A DNA stretch of 5,483 nucleotides. Source: Chitinophagales bacterium (GTDB taxonomy: Bacteria; Bacteroidota; Bacteroidia; Chitinophagales; Saprospiraceae). Numbering within the stretch: position 1 is the first letter of the stretch; every line of letters starts with the position of its first letter. The position numbers were made by a program, and so were the translations under genes. The notes below the pieces were generated by a model. The model saw nothing but the letters and a program-made list of their open reading frames with translations, was not told the DNA's origin and searched no databases. The stretch spans positions 1 through 5,483 of the forward strand of contig JAAFHO010000178.1 in assembly GCA_013297575.1 (NCBI GenBank). Reading direction: 5' to 3'. Positions 1 through 5,483 of the stretch are shown piece after piece.

Positions 1-1
1 A

Positions 2-1969
2 GCATTACAACTGGCGGATGTAGAAATTAATGCCCAAAAGCGCGATGCCCTACAAAGTATTAGCCAATTGGATATTCAGTTGCGCCCAATACAATCCGCG
101 CAAGATATTTTACGGTCGGTTCCAGGTTTATTTATTGCCCAACATGCCGGTGGAGGCAAAGCAGAACAGATTTTTTTGCGTGGTTTTGATATTGACCACG
201 GTACAGATATTGCACTTTTTTCCGATGGAGTTCCTGTAAATATGGTCTCGCATGCGCACGGGCAAGGCTATGCCGATTTGCACTTTATTATTCCAGAATT
301 AGTACAAAACGTTGATTTTCAAAAAGGTACGTATGATGCTCGTGTAGGAAACTTTGCCACAGCGGGTCAGGTTATGTTTGAAACGCCGAATGTACTTTCG
401 GATAATATGTTCAAATTAGAAGCGGGTCAATTTGATACTTACCGAATGATGACCGCTGTTAACTTATTAGGTAACAATGCTGCGTCAAAGGGTAATTCGG
501 CTTATATTGCCAGTGAACAATTGTTTACCAATGCCTATTTTGATGCGCCACAGTCGTTGCGGCGTAGTAACTATTTTGCAAAATTGACCCAAGTATTGGA
601 TCAAAAACAATCATTGAATGTCTCTTTATCCCATTTTTCCAGTTCTTGGCTTGCATCGGGGCAGATTCCCGAAAGAGCAGTACGCAGTGGACAAATTGGC
701 CGTTTTGGTGCTATTGATGCCACTGAGGGAGGTGCTACAAAAAGGAGCAATATCAACTTGATCCACTATTATACTTTATCGGATAAGACATTGATAAAGA
801 ACCAGTTCTATGCTTCTAAATATCAATTTGAACTGTACTCTAATTTTACGTTTTTCCTCAACGATCCCGAATATGGCGATCAAATCAGGCAGAAAGAAGA
901 CCGATTGATGACGGGTTATAAAGGGAGTATTGCTTATCAGGATCGATTTGCGGGTCGCCCGTATAGCATTGAATCGGGGGTACAGTTGCGCTCAGATGTT
1001 ATAAATGGTAACGAGTTGAGCCGTACCCGTAATAGACGCACGGTGTTGTCTAACATTGCTTTGGGTGATGTACAAGAAACCAATGCTGCATTATATACCG
1101 ATATACGCTTGGAACTTACCCCTACCCTATCGTTGCATACGGGTGTTCGTGCGGATCAGTTCCAGTACAATTATGTCAACGCATTGGATAGTGTGTATCA
1201 AAACCTACACACAACACGGGGTCAAGTGAGCCCAAAATTCAACCTACAATGGCAAGCCAGCCCTAAAATACAGTTTTATTTCCGGACAGGCCGAGGCTTT
1301 CACTCCAATGATACCAGAGTAGTGCTGTATAGCCCCGATCAAAAAATATTACCCAGCGCATGGGGACAGGATATTGGTTTGATTTACAAGCCATTGCGCA
1401 GTATTTTATTGCAGGTAACGGGTTGGAATTTAGCGTCAGAGCAAGAGTTTGTATATGTTGGTGATGAAGGTATAGTAGAGCCAGGGGGAAAAGGGAGCCG
1501 CAGGGGAATCGATCTCTCCGTGCGGTGGCAGCCTGCCCCTTGGTTGTTTTTTGATGGTGATTATACGTTTTCGCATGCTCGATTTGTAGATGAGCCGGAA
1601 GGAGAGCAGCGCGTACCATTGGCACCTGTTCATACGGGTGTAGGTGGTTTAACGGTACAAAAATCGGGTATAAAAGGTAGTTTAAGGATGCGTTGGTTGG
1701 GCGACCGTCCGGCCAATGAAGACAATTCACTTACTGCTGCTGGTTATTGCTTAATGGATGCGCAATTGTCTCTTTTCCCTAAGTTTTCGAGCAATAAACG
1801 CCCCTTGGAGATTAGTTTTTCGGTACAAAACATATTTAACACGTATTGGAAAGAGGCGCAATTTGCTACTGAATCGCGTTTGAGGGATGAACCCGCATCG
1901 GTGACCGAGATCCATTATACACCAGGAACACCTTTTGCGTTGAAGGGCGGGGTTTGTTTTCGGTTTTAG
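2..1969 (+). CDS. TonB-dependent outer-membrane receptor, 5'-truncated by window edge
   Basis: An outer-membrane, TonB-energised transporter; the ligand cannot be told from sequence. The frame is open from position 2 to a TAG at 1967-1969, giving 655 visible codons, and the true start lies upstream. A TTG at 68-70 falls inside the plug lead-in and is not the start. Residues 6-14 (DVEINAQKR) resemble the segment just before a plug domain. The plug spans about 8-128, with FLRGFD at 58-63, DHGTD at 65-69, DGVPVN at 75-80 and the His-rich SHAHGQGYADLHF at 83-95. The 22-strand barrel should occupy about 135-655, with FTFFLNDPEYGDQIRQKEDR at 282-301 and GRGFHSNDTR at 430-439. The protein ends in CFRF, the terminal aromatic typical of outer-membrane barrels. 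In Bacteroidota a signal peptide and often a CarboxypepD_reg-like domain precede the plug; these would be off-window. No frameshift is seen. Family assignment is firm; substrate is unknown. Confidence 0.93.
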   Translation, partial: ALQLADVEINAQKRDALQSISQLDIQLRPIQSAQDILRSVPGLFIAQHAGGGKAEQIFLRGFDIDHGTDIALFSDGVPVNMVSHAHGQGYADLHFIIPELVQNVDFQKGTYDARVGNFATAGQVMFETPNVLSDNMFKLEAGQFDTYRMMTAVNLLGNNAASKGNSAYIASEQLFTNAYFDAPQSLRRSNYFAKLTQVLDQKQSLNVSLSHFSSSWLASGQIPERAVRSGQIGRFGAIDATEGGATKRSNINLIHYYTLSDKTLIKNQFYASKYQFELYSNFTFFLNDPEYGDQIRQKEDRLMTGYKGSIAYQDRFAGRPYSIESGVQLRSDVINGNELSRTRNRRTVLSNIALGDVQETNAALYTDIRLELTPTLSLHTGVRADQFQYNYVNALDSVYQNLHTTRGQVSPKFNLQWQASPKIQFYFRTGRGFHSNDTRVVLYSPDQKILPSAWGQDIGLIYKPLRSILLQVTGWNLASEQEFVYVGDEGIVEPGGKGSRRGIDLSVRWQPAPWLFFDGDYTFSHARFVDEPEGEQRVPLAPVHTGVGGLTVQKSGIKGSLRMRWLGDRPANEDNSLTAAGYCLMDAQLSLFPKFSSNKRPLEISFSVQNIFNTYWKEAQFATESRLRDEPASVTEIHYTPGTPFALKGGVCFRF

Positions 1970-2015
1970 GTGGTTGTTTGCACAAATGGTAACCGATCTA
2001 GTTATGTAGAAGTTA

Positions 2016-2023
2016 TTTTAATG
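2016..2023. repeat. Left copy of 8-bp direct repeat TTTTAATG (putative target-site duplication)
   Basis: This copy ends immediately before the first base of the left inverted-repeat arm and is identical to 2106-2113. Because it is a direct and not an inverted repeat, it is not explained by hairpin symmetry, although its TTAA core lets the flanks pair over four bases. Confidence 0.6.
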
Positions 2024-2105
2024 GAGGCCGAATCAGACGTAAATTAACATTTAATTCATTTTTAATTTTAAATGCTAAATGTTAATTTACCCATGATTCG
2101 GCCTC
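2024..2105. mobile_element. 82-bp MITE-like element with 30-bp imperfect terminal inverted repeats
   Basis: The arms 2024-2053 and 2076-2105 are inverted copies that match at 27 of 30 positions: 12 bp (GAGGCCGAATCA), a 3-bp mismatch, then 15 bp (GTAAATTAACATTTA). A 22-bp AT-rich centre (2054-2075) separates them. The element is bordered on both sides, with no gap, by the same 8-bp sequence TTTTAATG in direct orientation, as expected of a target-site duplication. It has no coding capacity, so it would depend on a transposase elsewhere. I do not recognise the terminal sequence as that of a known IS family. The alternative is a plain long terminator hairpin with a chance direct repeat. Confidence 0.55.
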
Positions 2106-2110
2106 TTTTA
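2024..2110 (+). terminator. Probable terminator hairpin for the TonB receptor transcript
   Basis: Transcribed left to right, the inverted repeat folds into a long stem whose GC-richer base (GAGGCCGAATCA paired with TGATTCGGCCTC) is followed directly by TTTTA. It lies 54 bp after the receptor stop, and no other hairpin with a T-tract precedes it. Read from the other strand, the stem begins 16 bp after the surface-protein stop but is followed by CATTAAAATAAC, with no U-run, so intrinsic termination in that direction should be weaker. Confidence 0.5.
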
Positions 2111-2113
2111 ATG
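2106..2113. repeat. Right copy of 8-bp direct repeat TTTTAATG (putative target-site duplication)
   Basis: This copy starts immediately after the last base of the right inverted-repeat arm. Removing the element and one copy gives a predicted empty site TTATTTTAATGCATTATA in the 3' flank of the surface-protein gene. The TTTT here also serves as the short T-tract after the hairpin on the plus strand. Confidence 0.6.
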
Positions 2114-2121
2114 CATTATAC

Positions 2122-5100
2122 TTACCTAACAATCACCACTGGCAATGCCAAAGCAGCATTTTCTGTGCGTACCTGAACCAAATAAGATCCAGCAGGCGCA
2201 TCGCTCAGGTCGATGGCTTGGCTTACTTGATAGCAATTGTCGGTATTCAATTGTAACTGACGGATAGAGCGTCCTGCGATATCCAAAATACTTACTTGTA
2301 TTTGATCGGAGCCACAATTATCCATTTTTAAAGTAAAGAAACCATTAGACGGATTTGGCAAGATTTGTACTTTCCAATCCCGAACCAAATCCGTTGTTCC
2401 AGATACCAATACAACTACACCGGGTATAGTTTTGATACATCCATTGGCATCGCGCACAGATACCGTATAAGTACCGTTGGGAACATTGGTAAATACTGCA
2501 GTGCTTTGGTAATTGGTACCATCGATGCTGTATTCTAACGCAGGTGTTCCGCCAGTAGCCGATACCGTAATCGTACTTAAAGTAACTGCTGCAGTTGCAT
2601 TAATAGCAGATGGGTTGGGGAATAGCGCAATATCGCTAAATACCGTACCATTCGCATCGGTTACCGACCAAGAGAAGCCGCCCGCTGGTATGCCAGAATA
2701 AGTAACCAATTGTGTGCATTCTGCGGTTGATGTACCTTGTGATGGTACTGGCGGAGCAGAAACAATCGTATAAGGTGATTGACCACCATTGATACATAAT
2801 GTAAGTGTACCATCGTTGGCATTGAAGCAACTAATCGAAGTTGGGTTCGACAATACAGTCAATGGTGGAGGAATAATAGTAACCGACGTTGTGGCTGTAG
2901 CCGTACAATTATTACTATCTGTAACTGTAACGGTGTAAATACCGCTAGTAGCCACATTGGTGCTGATGGTTTGGTTACCATTAGACCAGTTGTAAGACTG
3001 GAATCCTGTACCAGTACTCAAATCTACGGTATTATTAGCCGCAGGTGTTTGCGTAATTTGAGTAGACGGTGCAGTTGGGATCGTTACCTGTTGTGCCGTA
3101 GTACCCGTACAACCATCTACACTCGTTACTGTAACGGTGTAAAGTCCAGGCGTATTGACAGTTTCAGTATTAGAAATACCACCACTTGACCAATTATAAG
3201 CGGCAAAAACACCACCTACCGAGAGTGTAATATTACCATTGCAGGTGTATGGCTCTTGTCCAAGGTCGGGTGTCGGCGCGTCCAATAATTCCACTTGAAT
3301 TTCGGAAGTAGCGGTACAGCCAACAATATCCGTTACAGTTACTGAATATGTAGTGGCCTCATTTACAACAATATCAGCCGATGTGTCGCCATTTGACCAT
3401 AAATAACTAATGAAACCCGTAGAAGCGGATATTGTACCTGTGCCATTGGGGCAAATACGGTTAGCACCTGTAATTTCGACTGTTGGACGATCTGGAATAT
3501 TGGTCACTTGAATATTATCGACCCCTGTACATCCCTGTGCGTTGGTTACCGTTACGGTATATGCACCTTCTGTTGCGATGATTAAAGTAGATTCGGAACT
3601 ATTATCGTTCCACAAATAAGAAGTGTATGGCCCGCCTGAACTAAGGCTGAGTAATCCATTACATTCGCTAGGCAACACAGATATAGCAGGCGTTGGCGCA
3701 GCAAGTGCTACAACACCAGTCACAGCAGTAGCGGTACAACCATTGCTATCCGTAGCGGTCACCGTATAATTAGCAGAAGTAAATACATTAATTTGGCTGG
3801 CATTATTGCCATTGCTCCAAAGATAGGTATTGAAACCTGACGTTGCCGTTAAATCAGTGCCGATATTATTACAAAATACAATTTCGCCTTGGATTGCCAA
3901 TGTAGGCGTAGTTGGAATGGATGTAACATTTTGAGTGGCAGTTCCGGTACATCCTAAATCATCTGTAACTGTGAGCGTATAATTACCGGCTAGTGTGATG
4001 CCGATGGTATTTGTAGTAGCACCTGTTGACCACAAATAAGTGTTATAACTATTGCCTGCATTGAGCGACAATTGGTTATTACAAGCGTAAGGATCTAACG
4101 CAATATTGGGTGTTAGGAAATTAGCCGTAGTCACTGTTGTGGTAGATGTGGCGGTACAGCCATTATTATTGGAAACTGTAACCGTATATGTACCTGCCGC
4201 AGCAATGGTGGCGGAAGCCGTTGCAACACCTGTACTCCATTGAATGCTGGCATAAGTGCCACCCACACTCAAGACAGACTGTGTACCGTTACAAATCGTT
4301 GCTGAACCAGCAATATCGACCTGTGGTACAGGAAATGCACCAACGGTCACTTCCTTATTGCCAGTACAGCCATATTGGTCGGTAACTGTAACCGTAAAAA
4401 TGCCCGATTGATTAATGGATACACTTGTAGTATTAGAGCCAGTTGACCAAGCGATGCCTGGGTAAGTATCTGTAAGTGCAAGTGTACCTGAAGTACCCGG
4501 GCAGATGGCCTGTGGCGCAGTAACAGAAGGCGTTGGTGCTTGAGGCAATACAGTAACTGCATAAGAAGAAGTGGAAGTACAGCCATCTGCATTTGTTACA
4601 GTAACCGTATAAGTACCGAGTGTACCCGTTTGTTCAAAGGAGAGGGTACTACCTGAAGACCAAGAGTAAGCCGAAAAACTAGGATCAGCCTCGAGGCGGA
4701 CGGTTTGGTTACACAAGGGTTTAAAACCTACGGCGGCTACAAAATTGCCACCATTTCCGATATTAACAGATTTGCTGGAGGTACAACCTAATGCGTCAGT
4801 AGCCAAAACGGTATAATCTCCACCTGTTTTTACGGTAAGTGAGTCATTTTTGACACCATTATTCCAAGCATAATTGGTAAAAGGCCCAGATGCTACCAAG
4901 ATCAATGAGTCTTTATTACACAATGACCCTGCTCCTGCAACTGCGACTGTACCCGGTGTAGAGACCGTAATATTGGCAAAAGCAGTACCCGTACAACCAA
5001 AGGAATTAGCAACCAAAACGCTATAATTTCCTATATTTTTGATCCAGATGGCACTGCTGGTATCTCCCGTGGACCAAGTTTTAGTGGGGAATGATCCTAC

Positions 5101-5483
5101 ACTAAGGAGAATAGAATCTTTACCGCAAAGTGACCTTGGACCTACTATTTGAGGCTTTGGTTTTTCCACCAAAGTAACTGTTTTTGAACTTGTACTCTTA
5201 CAACCCACTGAGTTCGTAATGGTAACGGTATAAGTACCGCCTACAGTAGTATTGAGTACAGCACCAGTGATACCCGTTGACCAGGCAAAAGTACCCGGGC
5301 CACTGGCGATTAAAGTGGCCGTTTTGCCCTCGCAGAACTGTGGTGTGGCGGTAGTAATGGTAGCAACTGGCAATGGAACTACCGTTACCTGTGTAAAAGT
5401 AGTTGTATTACAAGAGAGTGAAGGATCAGATACCGTTACGCGGTATAGCCCAGATGTTGTTATCGTTATCGTAGAAGTAGTGG
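2122..5483 (-). CDS. Giant T9SS-secreted surface protein with Ig/PKD-like repeats, SprB-like modules and C-terminal sorting domain, 5'-truncated by window edge
   Basis: The frame is open from the window edge (first full codon 5479-5481) to a TAA at 2122-2124, giving 1119 visible codons. Residues are numbered here from that first codon. Residues 1-37 are the end of a repeat unit. Residues 38-874 are twelve units of 69-70 residues of the Bacteroidota Ig/PKD-like kind (C, YxWSxG, GxYTVTVTxxxGCT). Residues 875-957 are a SprB-like module (SCFNANDGTLTL, GGQSPYT, TDANG) and 958-1026 a second one (GGTPALEYSIDG, NGTYTVSVRDANGC). Residues 1037-1119 are a T9SS type A sorting domain. No catalytic domain is visible. 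The composition is Thr/Ser/Gly/Asn-rich with few Lys or Arg, as in extended surface filaments. The likely role is adhesion, gliding or matrix, but an enzyme could sit in the missing N-terminus. The TTG at 5371-5373 is internal to a repeat linker and is not the start. Export is through Sec, then T9SS. Confidence 0.93.
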   Translation of the reverse strand, partial: TTSTITITTSGLYRVTVSDPSLSCNTTTFTQVTVVPLPVATITTATPQFCEGKTATLIASGPGTFAWSTGITGAVLNTTVGGTYTVTITNSVGCKSTSSKTVTLVEKPKPQIVGPRSLCGKDSILLSVGSFPTKTWSTGDTSSAIWIKNIGNYSVLVANSFGCTGTAFANITVSTPGTVAVAGAGSLCNKDSLILVASGPFTNYAWNNGVKNDSLTVKTGGDYTVLATDALGCTSSKSVNIGNGGNFVAAVGFKPLCNQTVRLEADPSFSAYSWSSGSTLSFEQTGTLGTYTVTVTNADGCTSTSSYAVTVLPQAPTPSVTAPQAICPGTSGTLALTDTYPGIAWSTGSNTTSVSINQSGIFTVTVTDQYGCTGNKEVTVGAFPVPQVDIAGSATICNGTQSVLSVGGTYASIQWSTGVATASATIAAAGTYTVTVSNNNGCTATSTTTVTTANFLTPNIALDPYACNNQLSLNAGNSYNTYLWSTGATTNTIGITLAGNYTLTVTDDLGCTGTATQNVTSIPTTPTLAIQGEIVFCNNIGTDLTATSGFNTYLWSNGNNASQINVFTSANYTVTATDSNGCTATAVTGVVALAAPTPAISVLPSECNGLLSLSSGGPYTSYLWNDNSSESTLIIATEGAYTVTVTNAQGCTGVDNIQVTNIPDRPTVEITGANRICPNGTGTISASTGFISYLWSNGDTSADIVVNEATTYSVTVTDIVGCTATSEIQVELLDAPTPDLGQEPYTCNGNITLSVGGVFAAYNWSSGGISNTETVNTPGLYTVTVTSVDGCTGTTAQQVTIPTAPSTQITQTPAANNTVDLSTGTGFQSYNWSNGNQTISTNVATSGIYTVTVTDSNNCTATATTSVTIIPPPLTVLSNPTSISCFNANDGTLTLCINGGQSPYTIVSAPPVPSQGTSTAECTQLVTYSGIPAGGFSWSVTDANGTVFSDIALFPNPSAINATAAVTLSTITVSATGGTPALEYSIDGTNYQSTAVFTNVPNGTYTVSVRDANGCIKTIPGVVVLVSGTTDLVRDWKVQILPNPSNGFFTLKMDNCGSDQIQVSILDIAGRSIRQLQLNTDNCYQVSQAIDLSDAPAGSYLVQVRTENAALALPVVIVR
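2125..2373 (-). other. T9SS type A C-terminal sorting domain
   Basis: The last 83 residues (1037-1119) carry the three signatures of the Por secretion-tail family: ILPNPSNGFFTL at the start, VSILDIAGRSIRQL in the middle, and IDLSDAPAGSYLVQVRTE near the end. This domain directs outer-membrane translocation by the type IX system and is usually cleaved on export, with the protein attached to A-LPS or released. Two cysteines (1056 and 1083) could pair. The last residues are PVVIVR, where many family members end in a Lys. Confidence 0.93.
2404..2610 (-). other. SprB-like module 2 (within the surface protein)
   Basis: Residues 958-1026. The motifs GGTPALEYSIDGTNYQS and VPNGTYTVSVRDANGC are characteristic of this Bacteroidota beta-sandwich module, which often stands between SprB repeats and the C-terminal sorting domain. 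It keeps the terminal Cys (1015) but lacks an N-terminal partner Cys. A stretch of about ten residues (SGTTDLVRDW) links it to the sorting domain. Confidence 0.7.
2611..2859 (-). other. SprB-like module 1 (within the surface protein)
   Basis: Residues 875-957 of the visible protein. The opening SISCFNANDGTLTL, then GGQSPYTI and IPAGGFSWSVTDANG, follow the SprB repeat layout (SCxGxxDG, GGxPPYxY, PAGxYxVxVTDANGC). Two deviations stand out: the usual Cys after the final DANG is replaced (DANGTVFSD), and two additional cysteines (896 and 922) occur inside the module. SprB repeats are known from the gliding adhesin SprB of Flavobacterium and from many T9SS-exported proteins. Confidence 0.7.
2860..4329 (-). 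repeat. Higher-order two-unit (420-bp) repeat, pattern B-A-B-A-B-A-B
   Basis: Units 6 to 12 alternate between two subtypes. The A units (7, 9, 11) have P-x-x-C-N before the first core strand, 17 residues from first Cys to Trp, and GCTG after the YTVTVT strand. The B units (6, 8, 10) have 18 residues from Cys to Trp and GCTAT at the end; units 8, 10 and 12 also share a GF-x-(T/S)-Y-x-WSNG core. Unit 12 follows the B type (CTAT ending, WSNG) but has lost its first Cys. The dimers are 3910-4329, 3490-3909 and 3070-3489, each exactly 420 bp, followed by the single B unit 2860-3069. This suggests growth by duplication of a two-domain block. Confidence 0.75.
2860..5483 (-). repeat. Tandem coding repeat: 12 full Ig/PKD-like units plus half a unit (207 or 210 bp each)
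   Basis: Units are set 12 residues before the first Cys. Unit 1 is 5164-5370, unit 2 4957-5163, unit 3 4750-4956 (207 bp each). Units 4 to 12 are 210 bp each: 4540-4749, 4330-4539, 4120-4329, 3910-4119, 3700-3909, 3490-3699, 3280-3489, 3070-3279 and 2860-3069. Positions 5371-5483 hold the end of one more unit. Each unit has a first Cys (absent in unit 12), a Trp 17-18 residues later, and a second Cys exactly 27 residues after the Trp. Protein sequences are clearly diverged, so this is an old domain array rather than a fresh DNA duplication. The best match is the Ig-like/PKD-like class common in large Bacteroidota surface proteins. Confidence 0.93.

Noticed and set aside
68..70. TTG as the start codon of the TonB receptor
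   Set aside because: The same frame is open for 22 more codons to the window edge and encodes plausible pre-plug sequence. No ribosome-binding site is apparent, and the TTG falls within the plug lead-in.
1263..1730. 155-codon ORF on the minus strand, antisense to the receptor
   Set aside because: It lies wholly inside the receptor barrel coding region, its product resembles no family and is rich in His, Pro and Leu as shadow frames often are, and the receptor frame is intact.
1977..1986. Small palindrome-like TTTGCACAAA just after the receptor stop
   Set aside because: Four-base arms with a two-base spacer and no T-tract are too weak for a terminator and unremarkable by chance.
2115..2120. 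TATAAT on the minus strand as a -10 box
   Set aside because: It lies just after the surface-protein stop, with only the hairpin and the opposing gene's 3' end beyond it. Bacteroidota promoters use a different -7 consensus (TAnnTTTG), so it is most likely chance in AT-rich sequence.
2971..4592. Several short ORFs on both strands within the repeat array
   Set aside because: They recur because the 210-bp coding repeats produce the same open shadow frames. Their products are low-complexity and show no recognisable motif.
5371..5373. TTG as the start codon of the surface protein
   Set aside because: The frame continues to the window edge and encodes another unit end (GLYRVTVSDPSLSC), so this Leu is in a repeat linker.
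2860..5483. Regularly spaced similar DNA segments suggesting a CRISPR array
   Set aside because: The period is 207-210 bp, the similarity is at protein level with codon-style divergence, and the frame is continuous.

Overview
The window reads as a piece of a Bacteroidota chromosome. The evidence is a large secreted protein that carries SprB-like modules and a C-terminal type IX secretion (T9SS) type A sorting domain, together with a TonB-dependent outer-membrane receptor. T9SS is essentially confined to Bacteroidota. The style of the Ig/PKD-like repeats (C...YxWSxG...YTVTVTxxxGCT) is typical of environmental Cytophagia, Chitinophagia or Saprospiria relatives, but I cannot name a genus.

Layout. 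(1) Positions 1-1969, plus strand: the C-terminal 655 codons of a TonB-dependent receptor, with most of the plug and the whole beta-barrel; its start lies upstream of the window. (2) Positions 1970-2121: a 152-bp intergenic gap between two convergent genes. It holds an 82-bp near-perfect inverted repeat (2024-2105) bounded exactly by an 8-bp direct repeat, TTTTAATG, at 2016-2023 and 2106-2113. This looks like a very small non-autonomous transposable element (MITE) with its target-site duplication, and it probably doubles as a transcription terminator. (3) Positions 2122-5483, minus strand: the C-terminal 1119 codons of a giant cell-surface or secreted protein. From N to C it has half of one Ig/PKD-like unit, twelve full units of 69-70 residues, two SprB-like modules and a T9SS sorting domain. 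Its N-terminus also lies outside the window.

Both genes run off the window edges, so no promoter, signal peptide or true start codon is visible for either. Apparent TTG starts at position 68 (plus) and 5373 (minus) are artefacts, because both frames stay open to the window edge. The genes are convergent and need not be functionally linked. One imports an unknown ligand across the outer membrane; the other is a long beta-rich surface filament exported by T9SS.

The most interesting observations are the MITE-like element, a two-unit (420-bp) higher-order repeat inside the Ig/PKD array, and a cysteine lost from the last unit that coincides with a missing cysteine in the adjoining SprB-like module.
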